DNA of 49,945 bases from positions 1-49,945 of the forward strand of contig JAVVWP010000012.1 of assembly GCA_036652055.1 (NCBI GenBank), read 5' to 3'. Positions 43,238 to 49,945 of the stretch are shown piece by piece. The stretch's first letter is position 1. Each line of letters begins with the position of its first letter. The stretch is from Fimenecus sp036652055 (lineage in GTDB: Bacteria; Bacillota; Clostridia; Oscillospirales; Acutalibacteraceae). The notes under the pieces are model-generated. The model saw only the letters and a program-made list of their open reading frames with translations, searched no databases and was not told where the DNA came from. Position numbers and translations under genes: made by a program.

Positions 43238-44347
43238 ATGAAAACTGTAAATTTACTTATAAAACCCTCCTCTGACAAGTGCAATATGCGTTGCAAATAT
43301 TGTTTTTATCACGATATTTCACAAAAACATAAAAATCAGAATTTAGGGTTTATGACAACAAAAACATTAGAAAATATAATAAAAAAAGCTTTTTGTGAAG
43401 CTAAAAATGAAGTGTGTTTTACCTTTCAAGGTGGCGAGCCGACTTTGATAGGTTTGGATTTTTATGAAAATTTGGTTAAACTTCAAAAAAAGCTAAATGA
43501 TAAAAATCTAAAAATAGATAATCGAATTCAAACAAACGGATTTTTAATTGATGAGCAGTGGGCAAAATTCTTATCAAAAAACAACTTTTTGGTTGGAATA
43601 TCCCTTGACGGAACAAAAGATGTTCACGATGCCTTTAGGCTTGATGCAGGCGAAAAAGGAACTTTTAACAAAGTTTTAAAAACAATCGAGCTTCTAAAAA
43701 AGCATAAAGTTGATTTTAATATTTTAACCGTTGTTACCTCTCTCACCGCAAGAAAACCAGAAGCAATTTATAATTTTTATAAAAAAAATGGCTTTAAATA
43801 TTTACAATTTATCCCCTGCCTTAACCCTCTCGGTAAAGAAGATGAAAAGCAACTTTTCACGCTTTCGCCAAAACGCTATGGTGATTTTCTCTGTACGCTT
43901 TTTGACCTTTGGTATCGTGATTTTAAAGCTATGAATTATATAAGCATCGGTCAATTTGACAATTATATTATGATGCTTAACGGTCAACCTGCTGTGTCTT
44001 GTGGTTTTGCTGGAGTTTGCTCAATTCAAAATGTCATTGAAGCTGATGGCAGTGTTTATCCTTGCGACTTTTATGTTCTTGACGAGTTAAAACTCGGTAA
44101 TATAAACGAAAATAGTTTTGATGAAATTAATGCAAAACGAGAAGGATTAGAATTTATTGAAAAATCGCAATCTCATTTGAGCGAATGTCAAAAATGTGAA
44201 TATTTCGCCATTTGCCGAGGTGGCTGTAAAAGATACAAAGAACCTTTTTTAAACGGTGAGTATTCTCAAAATGTGTTTTGTGAAAGCTATAAACAGTTTT
44301 TTAAATATGCTCTGCCACGCATGGTTGAGATTGCAAAAAACCTTTGA
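43238..44347 (+). CDS. Radical SAM/SPASM maturase (anaerobic sulfatase maturase-like)
   Basis: A 369-residue radical SAM enzyme. The cluster motif is CNMRCKYCFYHD (CxxxCxxC, about 16-23), followed by the FTFQGGEPTLIG motif and a C-terminal SPASM region with CGFAGVC ... YPCDFY and CQKCEYFAICRGGCKRYKEP, giving the Cys ligands of two auxiliary clusters. It resembles anSME enzymes, which oxidise a Cys or Ser of sulfatases to formylglycine, but no sulfatase or peptide precursor lies in the window, so the substrate could also be a ribosomal peptide. GGTGAT precedes the ATG. Its likely leader is the hairpin array upstream. Confidence 0.85.
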   Translation: MKTVNLLIKPSSDKCNMRCKYCFYHDISQKHKNQNLGFMTTKTLENIIKKAFCEAKNEVCFTFQGGEPTLIGLDFYENLVKLQKKLNDKNLKIDNRIQTNGFLIDEQWAKFLSKNNFLVGISLDGTKDVHDAFRLDAGEKGTFNKVLKTIELLKKHKVDFNILTVVTSLTARKPEAIYNFYKKNGFKYLQFIPCLNPLGKEDEKQLFTLSPKRYGDFLCTLFDLWYRDFKAMNYISIGQFDNYIMMLNGQPAVSCGFAGVCSIQNVIEADGSVYPCDFYVLDELKLGNINENSFDEINAKREGLEFIEKSQSHLSECQKCEYFAICRGGCKRYKEPFLNGEYSQNVFCESYKQFFKYALPRMVEIAKNL

Positions 44348-44409
44348 TTTTTTCTAATATAAACGCCAAAAAGCGTTGGCTATACATACCTTTCTGCATA
44401 ACAATCTCA

Positions 44410-44446
44410 TTATCTGCATATAATATAGAGATAAATATGCAGATAA
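44410..44446. promoter_or_regulatory. Operator-like inverted repeat before fic
   Basis: TTATCTGCATAT (44410-44421) and its exact complement ATATGCAGATAA (44435-44446) form a perfect 12-bp inverted repeat with 13 bases between. Further CTGCATA copies lie at 44393, inside the promoter spacer (44465-44474), and as GTGCAGAA after the -10 box. Confidence 0.55.
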
Positions 44447-44458
44447 AATGACAAGTTG

Positions 44459-44487
44459 TTGATTTTCTGCATATATTCTGCTATAAT
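44459..44487 (+). promoter_or_regulatory. Promoter of fic
   Basis: TTGATT (44459-44464) and TATAAT (44482-44487) are 17 bases apart, 25 bp before the ATG. The spacer contains another CTGCATA copy, so a bound repressor would block the promoter. Confidence 0.7.
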
Positions 44488-44511
44488 AATGTGCAGAAAC
44501 GGAGGTCTATT

Positions 44512-45558
44512 ATGAGAAAATTCAACTACTCTTTCTTGAACAATGGGTTGCTTCCTGCAAATCTTGTGAATTTGACATCCAACATATCTGCCCTGAAAAC
44601 AATGGCAGGCGTTCGCAAAGAGGAATATACAAAGGTCTTTTCGGAACTTGAAGTTGTTGCAAAGGTGCAGTCTATTAAAAGTTCCAACGCCATCGAAGGC
44701 ATTGTAACCAGCGACGAGCGTATTGCAGAAATAGTCAATCAAAACAGTACACCGCTAAACCATAATGAAGCGGAGATTGCTGGGTACAGAGATGCGCTGA
44801 ATGAAATCCACTTAGGATATGACCGCATTGACATTCGTGAGAGCGATATTCTACGCTTGCACGAAATGATGATGTCTATCGCAGGCTATGAGTTTGGTGG
44901 CAAATATAAAACGGACGATAATGTGATTTTAGAGGTTGATGCTGATGGCAGACAAAAAGTCCGTTTCAGACCAACGCCCGCAGCCGAAACAAAAGAGGCT
45001 ATGGAACAGCTTGAACTTGCCTATATGGACGCACGAGATAACGCGAATATTAATCAGCTACTTTTAATCCCTTGTGTCATTCTTGACTTTCTGTGCATTC
45101 ATCCATTCCGTGATGGTAACGGCAGAATGTCCCGTCTGCTTTCATTGCTACTGCTTTACAAGAACGATTATGACGCTGGCAAATATGTTTCTTTTGAGGA
45201 GCAGATAAACAATTACAAGGCTTATTATTACGAAGCATTAAAACAGTCCTCAGACGGATGGGACACAAATGAAAACACTTACTTCCCTTTCGTCGAGAAT
45301 TTTCTATCTATGCTTTATATGTGTTACAAAGAATTGGATAAACGCTTTGCTGTTGTAAACGGAAAGAAAATCACCAAAAAAGCACGCATTGAAGCAACCG
45401 TGCTAAACAGTCTTACACCGCTTTCCAAGGCTGAAATATGCAAAATCCTGCCAGATGTCAGCCCAACCACCGTTGAAGCAGTGCTCGGTGCTATGGTAAA
45501 AGACAAAGTGGCTCTGCGAATAGGCTTAGGGCGGTCAACACGATATATAAAAAAGTAG
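44512..45558 (+). CDS. Fic family protein with C-terminal winged helix
   Basis: About 348 residues. The Fic domain has IHPFRDGNGRMSRLLSLL, matching HPFx[D/E]GNGR, so AMP or another nucleotide can in principle be transferred to a target hydroxyl. The N-terminal part has SNAIEG, the [S/T]xxxE[G/N] self-inhibitory motif of class II Fic proteins, so the enzyme is likely held off until relieved. The end (about 290-348, LSKAEICKILPDVSPTTVEAVLGAMVKDKV) is a winged-helix-like domain. GGAGGT lies six bases before the ATG; an earlier start is not supported. It is a likely mobile accessory gene. Confidence 0.88.
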   Translation: MRKFNYSFLNNGLLPANLVNLTSNISALKTMAGVRKEEYTKVFSELEVVAKVQSIKSSNAIEGIVTSDERIAEIVNQNSTPLNHNEAEIAGYRDALNEIHLGYDRIDIRESDILRLHEMMMSIAGYEFGGKYKTDDNVILEVDADGRQKVRFRPTPAAETKEAMEQLELAYMDARDNANINQLLLIPCVILDFLCIHPFRDGNGRMSRLLSLLLLYKNDYDAGKYVSFEEQINNYKAYYYEALKQSSDGWDTNENTYFPFVENFLSMLYMCYKELDKRFAVVNGKKITKKARIEATVLNSLTPLSKAEICKILPDVSPTTVEAVLGAMVKDKVALRIGLGRSTRYIKK

Positions 45559-45616
45559 CAAAATCACCAATTGGCACATTTTATATCAGATAAATAAAGG
45601 TTCTATAATAAAAATT

Positions 45617-45649
45617 GCGACAATCTTCTTTAGAAAATTGTCGCTTTTT
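45617..45649. terminator. Terminator between fic and tRNA-Arg
   Basis: GCGACAAT (45617-45624) and ATTGTCGC (45637-45644) form a perfect 8-bp stem followed by TTTTT on the plus strand; the minus strand also continues into AATTTTTATT, so it can end both the fic and the tRNA transcripts. Confidence 0.8.
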
Positions 45650-45725
45650 GGCGTTCCTGAGCGGATTCGAACCGCTGGCCTTCCGCTTAGGAGGCGGACG
45701 CTCTATCCAACTGAGCTACAGAAAC
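45649..45725 (-). tRNA. tRNA-Arg (anticodon CCU)
   Basis: Read on the minus strand: acceptor GTTTCTG/CAGGAAC, D arm GCTC...GAGC, anticodon stem TCCGC/GCGGA with loop CTCCTAA (CCU anticodon, reading AGG), T arm AGCGG-TTCGAAT-CCGCT and an encoded CCA. All four stems pair, 77 bases including CCA. Confidence 0.96.
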
Positions 45726-45766
45726 AAATGTTAAATTTTACTTAAAGCTCGCTTTCAAAAAAGCAA

Positions 45767-45798
45767 AACAGAGACGAGGGTTTTTGCTCGCCTCTGTT
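45767..45798 (-). terminator. Terminator downstream of the CD1247-type gene
   Basis: AACAGAGACGAG (45767-45778) pairs with CTCGCCTCTGTT (45787-45798) around a nine-base loop, with T-rich runs on both sides, so it could act in either direction. Confidence 0.75.
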
Positions 45799-45842
45799 TT
45801 TTCACATTGAATTTTATTGTGCCAACTTAAATTATTACTAAC

Positions 45843-46262
45843 TTATTCGTCGCCACATTCGCAATCACAGTCACAACCACAATCACAGTCTAAGTCGAAC
45901 TCTAACTTTTCGCCACAAGCAGGACACTCTGCACATCCGTCATCAAGAGCGGAATCGTCAAAGTAAACTGTTTCGCCACAAGCAGGGCAAACGACTTCGT
46001 ACATGTCATCGTCATCATCGCAGCAATCACAATCGTCGTACTCGTCATAAACGAGTTCTTCAAGAGAATCAAGATCCTCATCGACTGCATCGAGTTGCTC
46101 TGTAACAAGAGCTAATTCGTCCTCCAAATCGCTGACTGTAAGTGCAAGGTCATCGATTACATCTAACAATGCGTTGAACATTTTTGTTTCCGGTTTTGCT
46201 TCATCAAGGCCAAGACCTGATGAAAGACCTCTTAAATATGCTGCTTTCTCGGTAACTGTCAT
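45843..46262 (-). CDS. CD1247-type protein with zinc ribbon and Cys/acidic tail
   Basis: A 139-residue protein. The first 60 residues (TVTEKAAYLRGLSSGLGLD ... LDVIDDLALTVSDLEDEL) match the CD1247 N-terminal domain of Clostridia. A zinc-ribbon-like region follows with CPACGETVYF and CPACGEKLEF. Between and after these are strikingly acidic, Cys-rich stretches (YDDCDCCDDDDD and a final LDCDCGCDCDCECGDE). The start is the ATG at 46262 preceded by GGAGG; longer readings are out-of-frame overlap with efp. It lies 31 bases after efp. Function unknown; metal binding is suspected. Confidence 0.78.
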   Translation of the reverse strand: MTVTEKAAYLRGLSSGLGLDEAKPETKMFNALLDVIDDLALTVSDLEDELALVTEQLDAVDEDLDSLEELVYDEYDDCDCCDDDDDMYEVVCPACGETVYFDDSALDDGCAECPACGEKLEFDLDCDCGCDCDCECGDE

Positions 46263-46293
46263 TTTCGTTTCCTCCAATATATATAAATTTGAA

Positions 46294-46851
46294 TTATGCT
46301 CTAGACATATACTCACCTGTGCGAGTATCAATGTTGATAATTTCGCCCTCATCAATAAAGAGAGGAACTCTAATTTCTGCTCCTGTTTCAAGAGTAGCAG
46401 GTTTTGTAGCATTTGTAGCTGTATCGCCTTTAAAGCCTGGATCAGTTTTTGTAATTTCCAAAGAAACAAAAGTTGGCGGTTCAACACCAAAAACATTGCC
46501 TTTGTATGAAAGAATTTTACAAGACATATTCTCTTTAACAAACTTAAAGTTGTCAGAAAGGCTGTCTTCACTTATTGGAACTAACTCATAACTTTCCTGA
46601 TCCATAAAATAATATAAGCTTCCATCTTGATATGAATATTCCATATCTTTTCTCTCAATGAATGCTGTTGGGAATTTATCGGAGGGATTGAATGTTTTTT
46701 CAATAACACTTCCTGCAATAACATTTCTAATTTTTGTACGAACAAATGCCGCGCCCTTACCTGGTTTTACATGTTGAAATTCGATAATTTGATATACATT
46801 ACCTTCCATTTCAAAAGTAACGCCATTTCTAAAATCTCCTGCTGATACCAT
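46294..46851 (-). CDS. efp: Elongation factor P
   Basis: A 185-residue three-domain, tRNA-shaped factor that rescues ribosomes stalled at polyproline. The first domain has VSAGDFRNGVTFEMEG and FQHVKPGKGAAFVRTKIRN with the Lys at the tip (KPGKGAAF), the residue modified in many bacteria. The rest matches EF-P domains II and III. No epmA/B modification genes are near. ACGGAGGA precedes the ATG. It follows the M24 peptidase by 90 bp and has its own promoter. Confidence 0.95.
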   Translation of the reverse strand: MVSAGDFRNGVTFEMEGNVYQIIEFQHVKPGKGAAFVRTKIRNVIAGSVIEKTFNPSDKFPTAFIERKDMEYSYQDGSLYYFMDQESYELVPISEDSLSDNFKFVKENMSCKILSYKGNVFGVEPPTFVSLEITKTDPGFKGDTATNATKPATLETGAEIRVPLFIDEGEIINIDTRTGEYMSRA

Positions 46852-46905
46852 AAATAATATTCCTCCGTTTTTATCATTAATTCAAAATCGGTTTATTCAC
46901 CTTAT

Positions 46906-46934
46906 ATTCTAACTTATTTTAATTACTTTTTCAA
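46906..46934 (-). promoter_or_regulatory. Promoter of efp
   Basis: On the minus strand TTGAAA (46929-46934) and TAGAAT (46906-46911) are 17 bases apart, just after the M24 peptidase stop and 55 bp before efp. Confidence 0.6.
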
Positions 46935-46941
46935 GCTTTTT

Positions 46942-48012
46942 TTAAAGTATAATCAGTTCTTTTGGGCAATTTGTTAAATTTTCGCACCCATTTTCGGTAA
47001 TATAAGCCATATCTTCAATTCTAACACCAAATTCATTTGGAATATATATTCCCGGCTCAACCGTCACAACATCGCCGAGCATTAACTTTTCATTGGTATT
47101 TGGCGATAATCTTGGATTTTCGTGAATTTCAATTCCAACGCCATGCCCTGTTCCGTGACCAAAGCAATTTCCATATCCTGCGTTTTCTATAATATCCCTC
47201 GCCTTAGCGTCTGCCTCTTTGCAAGAAATATTTGGCTTTAACGCTAAAAGGGCTGCTTTTTGAGCAGTTAAAACTATATTGTATATTTCCCGTTGCTTGT
47301 CGCTTATATTCCCAACGGCAACAGTTCTTGTCATATCGCTGTGATAACCACTTACAGTCGCTCCAAAATCCATTGTAACAAAGTCCCCATCTTCCACCTT
47401 TTTTAAAGTTGGAACGCCATGAGGCATTGAAGAATTTTTACCGCTTACTGCAATAGTTTCAAACGAAAGTGCATCTGCACCATTTTTAAGCATATAAAAA
47501 TCAAGCTCTAAAGCTATATCTTTTTCACTTATTCCTATTTTTATAAAATCACATATATGCGAAAAAGCTTTTTCTGCAATTCTTTGAGCCTTAACCATAT
47601 TTTCAATTTCAAAATCCGTTTTACTGCGTCTAAACAAATTAATTGCCTCGTCAAGGCTACCGTCGCACACAATTTCAAACGAATTTAAACTTTTTGAAAA
47701 CTTATTAAGTTCTGAAACAACAGTTCTCTCAGCTTCAAAAGCTATTTTTTTAACCGAAAGCTCTGAAAAAATATCAGAAAATTGTGAACGCTTTGCGGCT
47801 TGCAATAAAACTTCGCAATTTTTGACCTTTTTTTCTGCATTTTCAATGTATCTGCTGTCAGTTATAAAAATCGCCCTGTCAGCAGTAACAATTAAATATC
47901 CGTCAGTTGAATAAAAGCCTGTAAAATAATATCTGTTTTCAGGCGAGCATATAAAGGCAGCGTCAAAAGCCTCATTATTTTTTATAAAGTTTTGTAGTTT
48001 TTCAATCATCAT
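46942..48012 (-). CDS. M24 family aminopeptidase (Xaa-Pro aminopeptidase-like)
   Basis: About 356 residues. The N-terminal creatinase-like domain (CSPENRYYFTGFYSTDGYLIV) precedes the pita-bread catalytic domain. Metal ligands: Asp pair in TMDFGATVSGYHSDMTRTVAV, His in GHGTGHGVGIEIHE, and two Glu in TVEPGIYIP and GVRIED. The start is placed at one of two adjacent ATGs (48012 or 48009), overlapping yqeG by about 11 bases; a longer reading is mostly yqeG in another frame. In Firmicutes this gene commonly precedes efp. Confidence 0.88.
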   Translation of the reverse strand: MMIEKLQNFIKNNEAFDAAFICSPENRYYFTGFYSTDGYLIVTADRAIFITDSRYIENAEKKVKNCEVLLQAAKRSQFSDIFSELSVKKIAFEAERTVVSELNKFSKSLNSFEIVCDGSLDEAINLFRRSKTDFEIENMVKAQRIAEKAFSHICDFIKIGISEKDIALELDFYMLKNGADALSFETIAVSGKNSSMPHGVPTLKKVEDGDFVTMDFGATVSGYHSDMTRTVAVGNISDKQREIYNIVLTAQKAALLALKPNISCKEADAKARDIIENAGYGNCFGHGTGHGVGIEIHENPRLSPNTNEKLMLGDVVTVEPGIYIPNEFGVRIEDMAYITENGCENLTNCPKELIIL

Positions 48013-48526
48013 AAACACCATACCCGTGATTTTTTTCAAACTCTTTGATGTATGGAACTTCTCTGCCCCTACGCCACGCATAGTACATTGCCCAACGGGT
48101 TTCGCCTTGCATTGGATCAACTCTAACAGCGATTGCCCCTGCTCTGTTTGCAGCCATTATATCGGCAAAAAGCTGGTCACCAATCATAGCAAACTCGCTT
48201 ATGTCAACATTCATCATCTCTGCCGCTTTATAGAGTTTGTTTGGCATTGGCTTTTTTGATGAAGCAATAAACGGAAGATTTATAAGCTTGCCTATCATTG
48301 AAACTCGCTTTTTTATTGAATTTGAAACAATTGTTATTGGAATTGAAGCATCGGTTACCATTTTTATCCAATCATCAATACCTTCAACGAAATTAGTTGT
48401 TCCGTCAAAAGCTATGGTATTGTCAATGTCAAGCCCCACAGCCTTAGCCCCCATTTTTTGAAGGTCTGCTACGGTAATGTCAAGCACCGACTTAAATCTG
48501 TATTTTGGAATTGCAGATTTTTTCAT
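48002..48526 (-). CDS. yqeG: YqeG family HAD-IIIA phosphatase
   Basis: A 174-residue haloacid dehalogenase-type phosphatase. The catalytic motif I is GLDIDNTIAF (Asp-x-Asp), motif II the Ser/Asn in ITIVSNSIKKRV, and motif III with the later Lys and acidic pair in GDQLFADIMAANRAGAIAV. The YqeG group has been linked to phosphatidylglycerophosphate phosphatase activity in some bacteria, but the substrate here is uncertain. GAGGAG precedes the ATG. Confidence 0.87.
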   Translation of the reverse strand: MKKSAIPKYRFKSVLDITVADLQKMGAKAVGLDIDNTIAFDGTTNFVEGIDDWIKMVTDASIPITIVSNSIKKRVSMIGKLINLPFIASSKKPMPNKLYKAAEMMNVDISEFAMIGDQLFADIMAANRAGAIAVRVDPMQGETRWAMYYAWRRGREVPYIKEFEKNHGYGVYDD

Positions 48527-48554
48527 TCTGAATTCTCCTCAAGATTAAACAGTA

Positions 48555-48584
48555 AAATAAAAAGCGGGCATCATCAGCCCGCCT
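48555..48584 (-). terminator. Terminator downstream of rpsU
   Basis: GCGGGC (48564-48569) and GCCCGC (48577-48582) form a GC-rich stem with a seven-base loop, and the minus strand continues into TTTTTATTTTA. Confidence 0.8.
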
Positions 48585-48590
48585 TTTCAT

Positions 48591-48767
48591 TTACTTAAAC
48601 TTTCTTTTACGAGCTGCTTCTGACTTTTTCTTTCTTTTTACAGAAGGCTTTTCGTAATGCTCTCTTTTACGAACTTCTTGAATTACGCCGTCACGAGAGG
48701 TTTGTCTTTTAAAACGCCTAAGTGCGCTATCTAAAGACTCATTGTCTTTTACTTTAACTTGACTCAT
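48591..48767 (-). CDS. rpsU: 30S ribosomal protein S21
   Basis: A 58-residue basic ribosomal protein with SQVKVKDNESLDSALRRFKR at the N-terminus and a Lys/Arg-rich tail. The start is the ATG at 48767 after GGGAGGG; the longer reading covers the promoter. S21 binds near the 3' end of 16S rRNA and helps initiation. It has a perfect promoter and its own terminator. Confidence 0.95.
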   Translation of the reverse strand: MSQVKVKDNESLDSALRRFKRQTSRDGVIQEVRKREHYEKPSVKRKKKSEAARKRKFK

Positions 48768-48803
48768 CTTAACATTCCCTCCCTTATTTTCGGATACTGT
48801 GTT

Positions 48804-48832
48804 ATTATACAACAGCACTTTAATTGTGTCAA
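48804..48832 (-). promoter_or_regulatory. Promoter of rpsU
   Basis: On the minus strand TTGACA (48827-48832) and TATAAT (48804-48809) are 17 bases apart, an exact consensus. Confidence 0.8.
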
Positions 48833-48983
48833 GTACGATTTTGTGAACAAATATCATCATAGTATATTGTATTGGAAATTATATAAAAAAGAGCGAAAAA
48901 ACACGAAAAACTTTAAAATGTTAACAGAATGTTCATAATTTTGTTTGAGGTTTGCAATAATCTATTGTTATTATAATGACAAG

Positions 48984-49107
48984 TTAAGCAAGTAGTTTCT
49001 ATCTTTGCTGTGGTGAGCGGGGTAGTTTATTGCAAAACTTCTTGCCTCTTTATAATTCTCAATTAATAAAAGAACGCTCGGTGCTTTACGCATCGAGCCT
49101 TTTTTTG
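48984..49107 (+). ncRNA. Candidate small RNA, family not recognised
   Basis: A stand-alone plus-strand transcript of about 124 bases is predicted between rpsU and the small membrane gene. A TATAAT box at 48972-48977 lies upstream with a weak -35. The 5' half folds as GCAAGTAGTTT (48988-48998) with AAACTTCTTGC (49035-49045), ten pairs and one T-T mismatch, enclosing an inner TTGC/GCAA and a 20-plus-base G-rich loop. It ends in a strong terminator: GCTCGGTGC (49076-49084), loop TTTAC, GCATCGAGC (49090-49098) and seven T. No coding frame fits. It could be a regulatory RNA; I considered 6S RNA but it is short for that. Confidence 0.5.
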
Positions 49108-49175
49108 TTTTGTTTGACCTGTAATATGAGAATTTCTGCCATGCTATTATTAATTATTATATCCGTGAAATAAAA

Positions 49176-49589
49176 TTATGCCTCTTTGTTTTTCCTGCGG
49201 TGTCTATATACAATCATAACAACAATTTCGATTATTAAATATACAGCTACAATTTTACAGGGATAAAACCTCCAAAAATTTGTAACCAATGTAAGTTGCC
49301 TGATAGCCTCCATTCCGCTGCAGAGAAAAACTATTGCAGGGATTAAAACCGACGCAAATGCGAGAGAACCTAAAACTATACGAATTTTCCTCTCACTATC
49401 ACACAGAGCTTGTGTATCCTCATTAATAGCAATAGGCAATCTACCGAATATAAAACCAAGCATTATAAAATATATAAAAAAGGAATCTAAGATACTTCCT
49501 TGACCTAATATAAGCATAGCTATGAAATAAATAGCTGTTAAAGAAACATTAATCCAGCTTACTATGGTGCGAATTTTTTTCTTGCTCAT
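49176..49589 (-). CDS. Small membrane protein, function unknown
   Basis: A 137-residue protein with four predicted membrane helices (about 8-28, 33-52, 70-90, 107-128) and a basic tail RHRRKNKEA. Between helices 2 and 3 is a polar loop with Asn, Glu, Asp and Cys. I do not recognise the family. GAGGAGGG precedes the ATG. It is not obviously linked to any neighbour. Confidence 0.6.
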   Translation of the reverse strand: MSKKKIRTIVSWINVSLTAIYFIAMLILGQGSILDSFFIYFIMLGFIFGRLPIAINEDTQALCDSERKIRIVLGSLAFASVLIPAIVFLCSGMEAIRQLTLVTNFWRFYPCKIVAVYLIIEIVVMIVYRHRRKNKEA

Positions 49590-49807
49590 AATTATCCCTC
49601 CTCAAAGGAATATAATATATTGTTTGTACTTTATTGTCTTTGGATTTCTTTAAATTAATACATTGGATTCACCTCTTTCACTTTTATTGTACTGCACATT
49701 TTTTTAAAAAGCAATATATAATTGTATAATTTTATTAAAAATTTTGAAAGAATTGCTGATTTTCTATCGCTTTATCTGAAAAAAGCTGTCGACCAAACAA
49801 ACCTCCC

Positions 49808-49833
49808 GTAGGGGCGAACCTATGTGTTCGCCC
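49808..49833 (+). repeat. GTAG-headed hairpin repeat, copy 2
   Basis: GTAG (49808-49811), GGGCGAAC, a six-base loop and GTTCGCCC (to 49833), an 8-bp perfect stem. The stretch 49590-49807 is AT-rich with no gene seen. Confidence 0.6.
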
Positions 49834-49855
49834 GAATATTTGATAAAACCAAAAC

Positions 49856-49881
49856 GGTTTGATGTGGGCATCAAACCCTAC
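49856..49881 (-). repeat. GTAG-headed hairpin repeat, copy 3 (inverted)
   Basis: GGTTTGATG (49856-49864), loop TGGG, CATCAAACC (49869-49877), then CTAC. Read on the minus strand it begins GTAG-GG like copies 1 and 2, with a different arm sequence. Confidence 0.6.
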
Positions 49882-49929
49882 AACCCATTAGCACAAAATT
49901 CATTTTAAGCGTAAATCACCCCTCCCTCA

Positions 49930-49945
49930 GGCATTTGCGAATGCC
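49930..49945. repeat. Short palindrome shared with 39958-39972
   Basis: GGCATT-TGCG-AATGCC at the very end of the window; 15 of its bases recur in reverse complement at 39958-39972. The element may continue beyond the window. Confidence 0.5.

Noticed and set aside
48984..49107. 6S RNA as identity of the small RNA
   Set aside because: Too short (about 124 bases), and I see no long, nearly continuous 6S-like stem with a central bubble.

Overview
The window looks like chromosomal DNA from a low-GC, strictly anaerobic, spore-forming Firmicute of the class Clostridia, probably near the Oscillospiraceae/Ruminococcaceae. This rests on the sporulation and germination genes (sleB, spoIID, a RicT/YaaT-type PSP1 gene), the Firmicute gene orders glmU-pth-mfd and darA-holB-ricT, a YerC/YecD regulator, pyruvate phosphate dikinase, an 8-Fe ferredoxin and consensus sigma-A promoters with AGGAGG ribosome binding sites. 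Most genes lie on the minus strand. I had no database access: family names come from recognised motifs and gene order.

Layout. 1-560: leader and tandem promoters of an rRNA operon that reads leftward out of the window, then sleB (+). 1.3-3.4 kb: two coupled membrane proteins of unknown function. 3.6-8.3 kb: proS, acpP, a phosphohexomutase and a YnbB-type PLP enzyme. 8.3-13.2 kb: GNAT, two M42 aminopeptidases, galK and a VTT-domain membrane protein. 13.4-14.4 kb (+): a D-2-hydroxyacid dehydrogenase. 14.5-20 kb: TSCPD protein, rsmA, aminotransferase, a degenerate M28-like membrane protein, hslO, a methyltransferase and yerC. 20-25.4 kb: mfd, pth and a divergent, shortened GlmU-like protein. 25.4-29.2 kb: DUF6472, flavin amine-oxidase-like enzyme, cyclase and an intracellular GH5 enzyme. 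29.3-30.4 kb: a RhuM-family accessory gene with a probable frameshifted tail. 30.5-35.2 kb: rlmD with an overlapping 54-residue membrane protein, ferredoxin, ricT, holB, darA and a QueG-like protein. 35.2-39.7 kb: AEC transporter, membrane protein, citrate synthase and spoIID (+). 39.7-40.1 kb: dispersed repeats. 40.1-42.8 kb: ppdK. 43.0-45.6 kb (+): a long hairpin-rich leader before a radical SAM/SPASM maturase, then a Fic gene with an operator-like inverted repeat. 45.6-49.9 kb: tRNA-Arg(CCU), a CD1247-type protein, efp, an M24 peptidase, yqeG, rpsU, an unassigned small RNA candidate on the + strand, a small membrane protein and more palindromic repeats.

Most of the window is housekeeping: translation (proS, rsmA, rlmD, efp, pth, rpsU, tRNA), repair and replication (mfd, holB), central carbon metabolism (ppdK, citrate synthase, galK) and sporulation. 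The most unusual signal is 42999-43213. There three successive blocks of back-to-back hairpins can each be closed by an outer helix into a four-way-junction-like fold, starting almost exactly at a predicted transcription start. Other points of interest are the dead M28-like protein, the GlmU-like protein lacking key residues, the Fic operator, the orphan small RNA at 48984-49107, and hairpins whose arms differ in sequence but share a GTAG-GG head.
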